The notes under the pieces are model-generated. The model saw only the letters and a list, made by a program, of their open reading frames with translations. It was not told the origin of the DNA and ran no database searches. The position numbers were made by a program, and so were the translations under genes. Below, piece by piece: positions 1-9,960 of a DNA stretch of 64,000 nt (position 1 is the stretch's first letter; every line of letters begins with the position of its first letter). The stretch covers positions 780,090,772 through 780,154,771 of the forward strand of contig NC_053389.1 in assembly GCF_905171765.1 (NCBI RefSeq), written 5' to 3'. This stretch comes from Bufo bufo (taxonomy: Eukaryota; Chordata; Amphibia; Anura; Bufonidae).

Positions 1-212
1 AGTTTAGATATGCTAAACTGAACTAAGGTCCTGCTAAACATTGCTGCCACCTGCTGGTGTACATGGAAATTACAGCAAATGCATGTAACAGGCTTTGAGA
101 ATGCACATTTGTGAGGAATATTACATAAAATCGCATTAGATGACAAGGCACATGTTACCAACAAATAGTAGCAGGGAAAAAGAGTTTAGTAACATAACTC
201 TGGGATGTTACA
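1..212 (-). repeat. 3' LTR, start portion only
   Basis: Matches about 6133-6344 with a handful of substitutions. It begins at 212 with TGTAACA on the minus strand. The rest of this LTR lies before position 1, so the outer TSD cannot be read. Confidence 0.8.
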
Positions 213-226
213 TTCCCCTTTACTTT
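213..226 (-). other. Polypurine tract of the LTR element
   Basis: On the minus strand AAAGTAAAGGGGAA directly precedes the TGTAACA of the 3' LTR. This is the position and composition of a plus-strand DNA primer in LTR elements, and it fixes the element's orientation. Confidence 0.7.
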
Positions 227-887
227 GAATTAAGCCGCCCTCGGCTTATGCTTAGGAGGGAGAGAAAGAACCAGCTCTGGGGTACCCATTAAATACAAAG
301 TGCTGCCTGAAATACACATAAGACAAACAAAGACAAACATAAAACGGCTACCCTGGGTTCCTGCCCGCATGAGTAGGGTGTCCTTAATTAACAGTTTCCC
401 TATCGGTATAACCAGTGAACCGAATACTGCACTAAGCAAACATTACTGACTGACTTTGTAGTGTTCTGGATCCTTTAAACACCAAAGGAAGAATGGGGGT
501 GTCCTTACTCTGTAGTCCCACCATTATGTAATGGAATGCCCACAAATGAAAGGGTGGCTTTAACCTGTATTTTCTTTCCTGCACCAAAGCCTGAGAAATT
601 TGGCTTAAAGCACGATCACCATGGTGACTAAGGGATAGCTAAAATATGGCTCTAAGGCTTGAGGTACCCATACCTTAGGCAAAGGCTCAGAAGGGGAGGT
701 ATTTATCGACTCCATGCTCTTCTGGCAATGTCACAGGAGGAGGGTATTACAATCCCATGGATCTCCTGGAAATAAGACACCTCCGGATGGGAACAATCCT
801 GAACATGAAACAAGCGGGAAGGAGCGGTCTATGACTTCTAACGATTCCCAAAGCAGCGGGGTTACCCGTGTAGTTACTGGACCTGCC
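227..887 (-). other. 3' internal part of LTR element; small hydrophobic ORF
   Basis: A 69-codon open frame (230-439, minus) ends 17 bp before the 3' LTR. Its C-terminal half is hydrophobic (about residues 33-60) with a basic tail. That position would suit the end of an envelope or other 3' gene, but I recognise no family and its upstream continuation is broken. The rest, to the inverted-LTR insertion, shows no coding signal I can name. Confidence 0.3.
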
Positions 888-1388
888 TGTCATGCCCCAC
901 TCTGACGATGTGCGGAGGTCGGCCAGGATAGCAGCACGAGTTTAGTGTTTGTTTTGGAGCCGTGCTGGATCCGCCTCTCATCAAATGCACTGAGTGGGGT
1001 CATTAGTTTAAATAGTACACCAGTCCAGTGCTCTGGGCGGATTATACTAATCATTGTGGTCTTGGAAGCTAGGAAGGAAGGTTGGCTGTCTGCTCCAGCT
1101 CAGGAAGATAAGTGTTATTTCAAGTTTGGTTGTTTTGTGTCATCTATCCCATCCAGGTTCTGTGCGAGCAGGCTGCTCCTATTTCCCTACTTCACCATCT
1201 CAGGGAATTCAGGGTTTTGTCAGCCCAGGCACGGGGACACCTCATACCTACCTTAAAGGTCTGTAGGTGGGCTGAGCAGTGCAGGGAAAGAGGTCAGGGA
1301 TTAGTTAGGAGGTGACCATTCCCCTGTCTCTCGCCCAGAGCCTGGTTGGTGCGTTATCTGTTAGACTGAGTGCACGCCCGCCGTGACA
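888..1388 (+). repeat. LTR, left arm of inverted-LTR element
   Basis: A 501-bp TG...CA-bounded LTR reading left to right, differing from its inverted partner at scattered sites. Part of the minus-strand gag frame runs out into it, as expected if gag was fused to a reversed LTR. Confidence 0.8.
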
Positions 1389-1853
1389 TTGATTGTGCAC
1401 TTTTCTAAAGTCTCTACTATCAGAACTGCAAGATACCTGACCTAACTGCATGGGTTCCTCCCCTACCCCAGAGTTATGAGTAATATCACCCTGGGCAGTA
1501 GGAGAAACAAAACCACACGCAGGAGGGATCCCCTGCACGGAGGGACCCTTACACCTCTCTCTGATACGTCTATCCAACTGTATAGCCAAAGACATGATGA
1601 TACCAACCCTCTGATCTTCATTACCTGACGAAAATGGACGCAGTCGAAAGTACAAATTGCATGACTCTTTAAAGCGGAAAAAATCATCCGTACCCCCTGT
1701 AAATTTCTCGGGAAGAGCGACTTTAGGCTCCTCACCAATTTGACCTGTACCTGATGCCAGAACCCTCTGACACTGTGTGACCGAACTACGCACATCCGCA
1801 ACCTCTAGGGATAAACCCTGCATGCGGTCAACCAGTGCATCAATTGACGCCAT
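1389..1853 (-). pseudogene. gag: Ty3/gypsy-type gag, internally deleted
   Basis: The minus-strand frame starts at an ATG (1853-1851), about 45 bp after the end of the right LTR. The first about 85 residues match the recognised gypsy Gag N-terminus: a short amphipathic start, then EPKVALPEKFTG, FFRFKESCNLYFRLRP, and QRVGIIMSLA. After MSLA the protein jumps to a downstream segment (LDRRIRER, then EEPMQLGQ). The capsid centre is missing, so about 600 bp or more has been removed. The frame then runs into the left LTR copy. No zinc knuckle, protease or reverse transcriptase remains. A functional structural protein is unlikely. Confidence 0.7.
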
Positions 1854-1898
1854 CACAAAAGCGCTGAGTGATGGTAGTCACAGTATGGCGGATTATAA

Positions 1899-2399
1899 TG
1901 TCACGGCAGGCGTGCACTCAGTCTAACAGATAACGCACCAACCAGGCTCTGAGCGAGAGACAGGGGAAGGGTCACCTCCTAACTAATCCCTGACCTCTTT
2001 CCCTGCACTGCTCAGCCCACCTACAGACCTTTAAGGTAGGTATGAGGTGTCCCCGTGCCTGGGCTGACAAAACCCTGAATTCCCTGAGATGGTGAAGTAG
2101 GGAAATAGGAGCAGCCTGCTCGCACAGAACCTGGATGGGATAGATGACACAAAACAACCAAACTTGAAATAACACTTATCTTCCTGAGCTGGAGCAGACA
2201 GCCAACCTTCCTTCCTAGCTTCCAAGACCACAATGATTTGTATAATCCGCTCAGAGCTCTGGGCTGGTATACTATTTAAACTAATGACCCCACCCAGTGC
2301 TCTTGATGAGAGGCGTATCCAGCACGGCTCCAAAACAAACACTAAACTTGTGCTGCTATCCTGGCCGACATCCGCACATCGTCAGAGTGGGGCATGACA
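1899..2399 (-). repeat. LTR, right arm of inverted-LTR element
   Basis: A 501-bp reverse-oriented partner of 888-1388. On the minus strand it is followed by about 45 bp and the gag ATG, so this copy is the true 5' LTR of the remnant. Confidence 0.8.
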
Positions 2400-2404
2400 C
2401 TGCC

Positions 2405-2869
2405 AGGACTTACCACTTGGTCCTACCTGGGTACCTAGGATATATAACTCCAGATGTAGGCCATTAGTATTAAGCATTTGGAAATAATTTTAAAATACGG
2501 ACTGGCACTCTGTATGTGTGGCTACAAATACGATATACAATATACAATATATAAAGTGATCACACAAAAAAATATATCAATAGAAAGTATCAATAAAAAG
2601 TACAATAAAATCATCAAACACATTAATGATAACACAAATTGTGATGATAGATATGAGGAAACTAACAGAGCACAAAAATGCAAAGTTCCTTGTAAAGGTA
2701 AATAGGAATTCCTTCCGAATGAGACTGGCCAAATCTTTGTATTATTCCTCTAGTCAACGTAAAGTGCATTTGATGGTGCTGTTTAATCATATAATTGTGG
2801 CTGACGGCTTGCAGACCAGAAGTCCTTAATAGGGATAAGTAGTCCTAAATATTATTGCTGTTAAATGTC
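2405..2869. other. AT-rich internal sequence, no gene seen
   Basis: Interior of the LTR element between the inverted-LTR insertion and the Penelope-like fragment. It has short AT-rich runs around 2530-2640. I see no supported feature. Confidence 0.4.
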
Positions 2870-3440
2870 CGGACCCAGTTACTGCAGGTGATGGTAAGTG
2901 AAGTGCTAGTTTGCACTATACAGAAAAGATTTTTAGTCTTACCTTCTCCTGGATGGATTACGGTTTAGTGTGTCCGATAATACGGCATTACATACCCGAT
3001 ATTGGGATTGCTGCTATATGTATTATTTCACGCTGTTCAGGCAGACACCGGCGTATCACGTGGTCTCTGACGGAAGTCTAGCTTGTATCTCGCAGCGAGG
3101 TATCGCGGGAACTAGTGCCGAAGGTTGGATCCGAAAGTTTTACTCTATTTGGAGCGCTCCAAACATTCGAAAGTCTTTAACAGATTTTTATAGTCATCCG
3201 TATAGAGGCCTCTTTTTAGTCCGGTGGGAGTTCTCAGCTGTTCACGCCAGACGCGTTTCGGGGACCGCCTACCCCTTCCTCAGTGGCAGCTTTTCTCCCA
3301 TTTTTGGACTGACTATTTATAGACCGCCCAAAACAGCCCAAAGAGTGGTGCGGATTTAGCAACCAAAGATCCGGCTCCATTATTTTGCATGCAAATTTTT
3401 TTTGCCCAGCGTTAGTATTAAGCGTCCGCATGAAGGCAGT
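2870..3440 (-). mobile_element. Penelope-like (pLTR) fragment
   Basis: The minus strand reads through a hammerhead motif at 3290-3241, then a few hundred bases with no long ORF. Short pLTR-type segments with a hammerhead are known from Penelope-like retroelements of amphibians. No reverse transcriptase or GIY-YIG domain is present here, and the outer limits are estimates. Confidence 0.45.
3241..3290 (-). ncRNA. Hammerhead ribozyme motif, type I, complete core
   Basis: On the minus strand: stem I GCCA (3287-3284), core CTGAGGA (3283-3277), stem II GGGG with loop and CCCC, GAAA (3259-3256), a minimal stem III in ACGCGT (3256-3251), cleavage-site C (3250), then stem I TGGC (3249-3246). Every invariant core base (CUGANGA, GAAA, UH) is present. 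Penelope-like elements are known to carry such hammerheads with a two-base-pair stem III, often active as dimers. Activity here is inference. Confidence 0.7.
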
Positions 3441-3832
3441 CCGTATAAAGGAATGAGAGAACAGGAGCTGTCAAAAAAAGGCATACTTGAGTAAGTTGCT
3501 ACATTTTTGTTAAGTGCAATGGTAAGTGCAATTGTCACAAATAGTGCAGGAAGTTCACATTGCGGCACCTAGGAGAGAATACACACAATGGGCATGTTAT
3601 CTTGAACGTTACATAACATGTAAACTTGAAATGAAATTAGTGCAAAAACATTATGCAAATATCAATGCAATAATACGCTGAAATATGACTTGAGTCCTTT
3701 TTCTTTGAAATGGTTGACTGTGGACAGGAGCAAAAAGTCCATAAGTCACTTGTAATCCACGGAAACAGGTACAAGTCAATTGTAATCCAATGTGCAACAA
3801 TAGAGTTAATTGTAATCCACACAAAGTAGTGG
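3441..3832. other. Internal spacer of LTR element, no gene seen
   Basis: About 390 bp of AT-rich interior with short repeated phrases (variants of AATTGTAATCCA near 3750-3820). No coding or RNA signal is supported. Confidence 0.4.
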
Positions 3833-5005
3833 TTAATTGCTACAATGGGTAGTTTTCCTCACAGGAAAGTCTGGATATCTTCCTCCTGGATCCCATATTT
3901 GAGGAGGCATAAGTTCTTCTTTAACCTGTCTGGTGCTCTCAGCAGCTGTAGTGGTGCACCACTGCCCTTTTGTGGTGTCTTTTGGAATTGGCCGAGCAGT
4001 AAGCCTGGTGAATGCAGCTGTGACATGCTGCAAGCCGGGATCCCTAGCCGGTGCAGAGGTGGACAAAACCTCCGGCTGAAGAGGCTCTGGTAGGCAAACT
4101 GAGGGTGCCTGTGGCAGCTTCCAGGGCAGAATGTAGGGTTGTACTCTGGGATTGAAAGTCAGGACAGAGTTATTTATTTGCCCCACCTGTAGAGTTGGAG
4201 CCGCAGGAATTTCAGGGCTCACTATGGGGACCTCTGGGTTTAAACGTCCTGCTCTGGAGGTGTTGGTTCTGGGCGGCGGAGAGGAAGTCCCGGCCGCCTC
4301 CGCCGCACCAGTATGTGTGCATGGCGGAGCAGGCTTGGGCCTATCAGGGGTATCGGGACCCACAGGAAACGGTGCAGGGGCAGCTTCGGACCGGGCCTGG
4401 GCCTCAGGGAGCGCGTCTGCTCCTACCTGATGTTGCGGCCGGGCGGCCGGTTCCGGTGCCTCCTGGTGGTGCGCGGGGACCTCCATGGTAGGTGACATCA
4501 TCGCGACTGTCTCCGAAGCTGTAGATGCCTTCATCGATGCAGGTATGTTGGGGGCCTGGGCAGCTTGGCTGGCGGTGGTATCCGCAGGAGCAGGCTTGAT
4601 GCTGGCAGCCATCTTAGGGGACGTCTTGTCTGTGCGTTCGGCCATCGCGGAGGGATCCACAGCCTCCGGGGTCCGGACTGGAGATACGACGTCTTCATCC
4701 GTGGGAGCGGGTTCAGGAACGGCAGCCATCTTTGTTTGAGCAGCGGCGGCCGTCTCGCCACCAGTTGAGGAACTCACAGCCTCCGGGGACACTCCAAAAG
4801 CGCTGGGGCCAGCTCTCTTCACAAGCTGGGAGACCCGGATTTCTGGTGGGTGAGCCTCATACACTGGTTCTTCTGGTATCGCCATATGGTCCCACTTTGG
4901 CTTTGGGGGTGCGCCATCTTCCTTGGCTCCTCTGTCACAATCAGTGCAGGACATGAGGGTGGAGCCCAGAGGGAGGAGTCTGCACTCCCTTGGCTCGCAT
5001 TGCAA
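3833..5005 (-). CDS. Pro/Ala/Thr-rich ORF inside LTR element (gag-like position)
   Basis: A 390-codon uninterrupted frame, the longest in the LTR element, lies where gag would be: downstream of the primer site and leader on the minus strand. The first about 70 residues have Cys and mixed charge. Residues about 70-300 are low complexity, rich in Pro, Ala, Thr and Glu. The C-terminal about 90 residues are more ordinary. I see no zinc knuckle, protease motif (DTG/DSG) or reverse-transcriptase motif. A second overlapping frame at 4819-5334 opens from the primer site into the same region. GC content is clearly higher than in the flanks. It could be a divergent gag or a non-autonomous element's own protein; I do not recognise a family. 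Confidence 0.4.
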   Translation of the reverse strand: MQCEPRECRLLPLGSTLMSCTDCDRGAKEDGAPPKPKWDHMAIPEEPVYEAHPPEIRVSQLVKRAGPSAFGVSPEAVSSSTGGETAAAAQTKMAAVPEPAPTDEDVVSPVRTPEAVDPSAMAERTDKTSPKMAASIKPAPADTTASQAAQAPNIPASMKASTASETVAMMSPTMEVPAHHQEAPEPAARPQHQVGADALPEAQARSEAAPAPFPVGPDTPDRPKPAPPCTHTGAAEAAGTSSPPPRTNTSRAGRLNPEVPIVSPEIPAAPTLQVGQINNSVLTFNPRVQPYILPWKLPQAPSVCLPEPLQPEVLSTSAPARDPGLQHVTAAFTRLTARPIPKDTTKGQWCTTTAAESTRQVKEELMPPQIWDPGGRYPDFPVRKTTHCSN

Positions 5006-5319
5006 AGTTCTTGGTGGGCAGGCTTTAGATTTCCCGCTTCTAGGGGGGCGTAGTCATCATTTTCGCGCTCTTGAAAGCGATGAAGACACTGCGCCATGAG
5101 GGAAAAATGGCTGATTAACCCTTGCAGTGCTGACGCGCACAATGCAGCGTTTTCTGGTCCCGCAATGAAAGAAATAAAGTAAATTTTCAGGGTTTTTGGC
5201 ACAATCTGTAGATCTTGCAGTACTGTAAAACATGCAATTTGATCCAGTTGAGCACACAATTGGATCCGGTTCTGTTGGCACACAATTGGATCTGGTTCTG
5301 TTGGCGCACAGCTTGATCC

Positions 5320-5333
5320 TGTTCGTGACGCCA
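5320..5333 (-). other. Second copy of primer-site-like sequence
   Basis: TGGCGTCACGAACA on the minus strand, identical to the copy at 5423-5436. It is followed by several short repeats of a GATCCAATTGTGTG-like phrase (5215-5310). Confidence 0.45.
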
Positions 5334-5422
5334 AAAATGCAATGAGCAGGACCGTGGTACGATTAGGCGGACGCCAAAATTATGCAGTGGGTCCGGATAT
5401 GGATATAGAAGTCTATTGTTTT

Positions 5423-5436
5423 TGTTCGTGACGCCA
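5423..5436 (-). other. Primer-binding site of the LTR element
   Basis: On the minus strand the LTR ends CTGCA at 5439, then two bases, then TGGCGTCACGAACA. The TGG start matches a tRNA 3' CCA. The tRNA cannot be named by eye. Confidence 0.5.
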
Positions 5437-5438
5437 AT

Positions 5439-6344
5439 TGCAGCGTGCGCAGGGTACAGTCTCAGGGCCCTTTAAGGTGTTGCAACTCACGTACCAGGTG
5501 AGGAATGCCAGAGTGGTGTAAGGTCTCTGTATAGCAGTAGGTATAGTGTCAACGGTGTCTCCTACCTGGGTACGGCTGGACTCCTGGATCCTGGCTCACT
5601 TGCAATAAATGAGTGCTGCTAGTAGGAGTAATTGAGGAACTTGGTAGCAATGAATGAGATCCAGACTTGCAATATCATTCAAACTTGTCTTTACTCTGCA
5701 GGGATTACTATCTCTTCTGCTTCTATCATGTGCCTGGAGAATATGGCAGGAATCTGTATCTTCTGCTCTGTCTATCTTCTGCTGTGTATGGGACTGACTA
5801 GCTGAGGAGGAATTTGGCTTCTCCTGGTCTCTGGATGGTTACTCACAGTTATGCTCACAGGGAATGGTTCGTCCTGGAGTTCTGGAGATGGCTGCTTGCT
5901 TGTCACCAGTTGAGGCTGAAGGGCTCAGACTGGGAATGGTGATCTTTGGTCTCAACCGAGACAAGATCCTGGTTTGGGATCCCTATTTCTGGGAGCTCCT
6001 ACCAGCACAGCCTTCCCCTAGCCGGGGTGGCTGGCACACTCACTGTAACTTCCTTTCCTTCGCATGAGGCAGGATGTGGGACAAGCCCACTCTGCTCAAA
6101 GAGTGGGGAGCTAAACTGGAATAAACTATTCCAGTTTAGATATGCTAAACTGAACTAAGGTCCTGCTAAACATTGCTGCCACCTGCTGGTGTACATGGAA
6201 ATTACAGCAAATGCACGTAACAGGCTTTGAAAATGCACATTTGTGAGGAATATTACATAAAATCACATTAGATGACAAGGCACATGTTACCAACAAATAG
6301 TAGCGGGGGAAAAGAGTTTAGTAACATAACTCTGGGATGTTACA
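5439..6344 (-). repeat. 5' LTR, full length (about 906 bp)
   Basis: Runs from TGTAACA (6344) to CTGCA (5439) on the minus strand. The first 212 bp repeat at 1-212. The inner boundary rests on the primer-site match, so it is less certain than the outer one. Confidence 0.6.
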
Positions 6345-7499
6345 CATCTAGCCATATACCCCATACAGCAGTGCACAACACTCTGAGCAAACCAGATATC
6401 TCCTCCCTCTCCCCTCTCACAGCGCACACAGAGAGAAGCTGCAGCTGCATCCTCCTCCTATCCCCCCCTGACCACTATTTACTGTGTTACTGCAGATGAT
6501 TTTTGGAGGACCGAGCAGGTTTGTGAGCTTGTAGAAAGGGAAATGGAAACCACAGCCTGCTGGAAGGCGAGGAAGATGCCGGATAACAAAGTGTGATGTA
6601 TATTACGTCAGGTGCTTTATGCTGTAAATATCCATTACCAGTAAGCAGCATCTAATAAGCTCTTGACGTAGCTTCAAAGCCTTCCCCAGCTGATATTATA
6701 AATGGTACATGGCTGGTAGGGGCCACGCTGCATTGAGGCCCCGCCGCGCTTTGTTAGCAGTGCTCCTGACCCCACCATATCCCTGACCCCCATGCATCCA
6801 TTAAGCTGAGGCAATAAAACCATATGTGAACATGGATAATGTCATAATAAGCACTGAAAAGTGTAACTCACATCCGATCACTATACCATCTGCATAAAGT
6901 ACCAGATCCGCACCTAGGAAATATAGAACATATTTTATTCCGGGTCCCCTCACACACGGGCCTATGTACCAAGAGCACATATGAGCTTTACTAGAACGAT
7001 ACCAGAGCTGGCTGAATCTATTTATATTGCTGTCACACTGTAAATTCTCGGTGGAACGGGCTCCATCTGCCTGGAATACAATGGGCCGCTGGGGACCGAG
7101 ATACCGGGAATCTAGAGTATGTGAGACAGGAGCCAAGGTGACAGCAAGGGTGGGGAGGGGGACACCGCGGTGCCAAAACAAGAACAGGGGCTCTAGAGCC
7201 AGGATTGTATTCCGTCTAAAGAATCTGTAGACCCAACATCGTTCTAAATTGACTGTTTTCTTCCCGTAGTGCGGTGCTGCTGCTGCTGCTTCTGGCAACC
7301 AAGGTGTTAAGTACCCAAACTTTAGTTCTCCCCGGACTCCTTTCTATGACTAATGAAACAACTTTGAATACCGTGCAGTCTTACATGTCATCCTACAGTA
7401 ACATCCACACATTTACCATCGGTGATCCATCCATCACTGTCCACTCTGATATTTGGTATCAGAAAAGAAAACATGGCTTTATAATCCTTGGTGGAACTT
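6345..7499. other. No gene seen
   Basis: Positions 6349-6560 resemble 41890-42110 (shared phrases such as CAGCTGCATCC and AGGCTGCTGGAAAG), so this is a dispersed repeat. A 165-codon minus-strand frame at 6801-7298 has no domain I recognise and no support as a gene. Confidence 0.4.
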
Positions 7500-7824
7500 A
7501 TGTAGAGAAAGTCAATACAAGGCACTTACTAATGTATTGTGATTGTCCATATTGCTTCCTTTCCATCACATTATACACAGCACGTGTACGTGGTTATTAC
7601 CGACCTGTAATCCAGCAGCGGTGGCCGTGCTTGCTCACTATAGGTAAAGGTGTTGGCCTATGCGTACTTCCAGCCTTTCACTATAGTGTGTAAGCACGGC
7701 CACCGCTGCTGGATTACAGGGTGGTCGTAACCACGGATACGTGCTGTGTATACTGTGATGGGAAGGAGGCAATATGGGCAATCACAATACAGTAGTAGGT
7801 GCCTTGTATTAACTTTCTCTACAT
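7500..7824. mobile_element. Palindromic MITE, ATGTAGAGAAAG termini
   Basis: Left end ATGTAGAGAAAGT at 7500 and its inverted copy ending 7824. The two halves pair along most of their length around about 7665-7680. It is non-coding. A partial second copy follows at about 8060-8494. Confidence 0.7.
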
Positions 7825-7924
7825 GATGTGAGACAAACTCTTTAACCCCTTTAAGCATAAATGTCTGGCATGAAATTTACCAAATCGTAACATCCTCAGA
7901 TTGCACATAATCTACAGTATAAGG

Positions 7925-8494
7925 CCTCATGCACACGGCCGTGATCCGCGGCCGAGAGCGGTCCGTGGTAACCCGGCCGGGATTCGTGCTGACAGCAGGA
8001 GCGCACGGCGTCATTGGTTGCTATGACGCCGTGCGCTTCCTGCCGCCGCTGCTGTACAGTGATACACTGGTATGATCTGAATAATGTGATGAGAAAATGA
8101 ATCCAGCCAGCAAAGGAAGCAATATGGATAATAACAATATATTAGTAAGCCCTTTTTCTTTTTACGTTTACGTTCCGTTTTTTGCATTCCGGCCCGTATA
8201 CGGAACCATTCATTTCAATGGATCCGCAAAAAAAACTGAAGGTACTCCGTATGCCTTCTGTTTCCATATTTCTGTTCCATTCAAAGATAGAACATGTCCT
8301 ATTATTGTCCGCATAACGGACAAGGATAGGACTGTTCTATCAGGGGACAGCTGTTCCGTTCCGCAAAAAATGGAATGCACACGGACGTCATCCGTATTTT
8401 TTGCGGATCCGTTTTTTGCGGACCGCAAAATACTGAACAAGCCATACGGTCATGTGCAAGAGACCTAAGTGGCTTGTATTAACTTTCTCTACAT
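7925..8494. mobile_element. Partial MITE copies with a nested MITE
   Basis: Positions 7925-8055 are a GC-rich fragment starting GGCCTCATGCACACGG. About 8060-8145 and 8469-8494 match the right half of the 7500-7824 family (ending CTCTACAT). They are split by a CACACG-type palindromic MITE (about 8146-8468) with TAA at both junctions. Confidence 0.55.
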
Positions 8495-8509
8495 GATAAA
8501 TCCGACTTA

Positions 8510-8812
8510 GGGCTCGTTCACACGACTGTGCCGTTTTTTGCGGTCCGCGTGTGCCTTCCGCAATTTGTGGAACGGAACAGGAGGCCCATTACAGAAATGC
8601 CTATTCTTGTCCGCAAAACAGACAAGAATAGGACAGGACTCATAATTTTTGCGGGGGCCACGGAACGTAGCAACGGATGTGGACAGCACACAGAGTGCTG
8701 TCTGTATCTTTTGCGGACCCATTGAAATGAATGGTTCCGTATACGGACCATATAAGGAACGCCAAATACGTCCCGTTTACAGAACACAAAAAACCTTCGT
8801 GTGAACGAGCCC
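8510..8812. mobile_element. Palindromic MITE, GGGCTCGTTCACACG termini, TTA TSD
   Basis: Perfect 15-bp terminal inverted repeats (GGGCTCGTTCACACG), flanked by TTA at 8507-8509 and 8813-8815. It has internal self-complementarity (TCCGCAAAA/TTTTGCGGA phrases). The three-base TTA target suggests a PIF/Harbinger-type transposase acting in trans (inference). Confidence 0.8.
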
Positions 8813-8815
8813 TTA

Positions 8816-9633
8816 GTGTAGTGAGACAACCCCTTTAAGACCACGTTCCCTTGATCATGGGGGTCCAAGCAGTCAGACCCCCACCAATCAGACACTTGTG
8901 TCATACCTGTTGGACCTTTTCACATTCTCTATCCTTAAAGGTTTTCTTTGGGTGTAAAAAAATAAAAATAATTACAAATCTGGCCCAAAATATGTGTCAA
9001 ACTAAAATAGAAATGCTCGCCTGTTAAAGGGCCTGTGTCCACTTTTCTAGTTATCCTCGGGGATAACTAAGTGATCTGTGGGGGTCTGAACGCTGGAGAC
9101 CCCGCTGATCCCCCTTCATGACTGAGTGTCAGGTCGAGCATATGCCCTGCCTCACCATCCATTCTCTATGGGGTCGCTGGAGATGGCAGAGTACAGCGCT
9201 GGCTATTTCCAGTGGTCCTAAAGAGAATAAATGGAGCAGCAGGGCGTATGTGTGGCCTGCCACACCATCAAAAAGGGGGAACAGGACCGTTCCTGGAATC
9301 AGTAAGGGGTCGCAGAATCGGGCCCCACTAATCATATAGTTATGCCCTATGGTGTGGAGAGGATAACTTGAAAACCTGGACATCCCCTTTAAATCCTCCA
9401 CCACTCCACCACCAGTATCTTTTTACATGGCAGCAGTGATGCCTGTAAATACGGAATATGATCACTGCTGCCATGTAAGCCATACGTGTCAGTACTGGAG
9501 AATGTGACGCGCTGTGCAGAATTTTTAAGTCATAAGTCCAACCCCCTTTGCAGGTCACAACCTTTAACAAAACCCAAGCAAAGACCCTAGAGGAGCAACG
9601 TGAGAAAAGGGCACAAACGGAGGGTCATTACTG
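8816..9633. other. No gene seen; dispersed-repeat fragments
   Basis: Contains phrases such as GGGGGTCTGAACGCTGGAGA that look like old repeat fragments, and a short inverted pair (CATGGCAGCAGTGAT, about 9426-9475). No ORF is credible. Confidence 0.4.
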
Positions 9634-9960
9634 AAGCAGAGGCATTAGGGTCACCTGAGGCAGGGTAATAGTGGGGATCCTGGAGCAGGGGTAACTGGAG
9701 AGGAGGCAATATTAGCGGTGCATTTAAAGTGGGGGCATCTGGAGCTGGGGCACTAATGGGGTGCACCTAAAGCAGAGGCATTAGGGTTGCCTGAGGCAGG
9801 GTAATAGTGGTGATCCTGGAGCAGAGGTATTAGGGGGGCAACTGGAGAAGAGGCAATATTAGGGGTGCATTTAGAGTGGGGGCATTGGGGGGCATCTGGA
9901 GTTGTGGCACTTATAAGGGTGCACCTAAAGCAGAGGCATTGGAAAGACCTAGGGCAGAGT
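9634..9960. repeat. Imperfect tandem repeat, about 136-158 bp period
   Basis: The phrase AAGCAGAGGCATT recurs at about 9634, 9770 and 9928. Within each unit, shorter related blocks of about 22-25 bp recur (GCAGGGTAATAGTGG, GGAGAGGAGGCAATATT). Confidence 0.7.

Larger units (their letters stand above)
883..2404. mobile_element. Inverted-LTR gypsy-like element with 5-bp TSD
   Basis: Two 501-bp copies of one LTR (TGTCATG...GTGACA) lie in opposite orientation at 888-1388 (plus) and 1899-2399 (minus), with about 510 bp between them. The whole unit is flanked by CTGCC at 883-887 and 2400-2404, a 5-bp TSD typical of retroviral or gypsy integrase. The interior is a gag fragment on the minus strand. 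Normal LTRs are direct repeats, so this is an atypical integrated product that behaves like a transposon with 501-bp terminal inverted repeats. It sits inside the larger LTR element. Confidence 0.85.
1..6344 (-). mobile_element. LTR retroelement, minus strand, left end cut by window
   Basis: Positions 1-212 and about 6133-6344 are near-identical direct copies of the same LTR end. Read on the minus strand both start TGTAACATCCCAGAG. A purine tract (AAAGGGGAA) abuts the left copy and a primer-site-like sequence (TGGCGTCACGAACA) lies just inside the right copy, so transcription runs right to left. The interior holds no recognisable reverse transcriptase, protease or integrase. It carries a Pro/Ala-rich ORF at 3833-5005, an inverted-LTR insertion at 888-2399 and a Penelope-like fragment near 2870-3440. 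Its about 3.7 kb of own interior suggests a non-autonomous or heavily deleted copy. Class (Ty3/gypsy or endogenous retrovirus) is undecided. Confidence 0.75.

Noticed and set aside
945..2342. Identical 103-, 70- and 67-codon frames on both strands
   Set aside because: They are the two inverted LTR copies translated; LTRs do not encode them.
2970..3359. 129-codon plus-strand frame
   Set aside because: It is antisense to the Penelope-like segment and its hammerhead; no recognisable domain.
6801..7298. 165-codon minus-strand frame as a gene
   Set aside because: No domain, no splice or codon support; lies between repeats.
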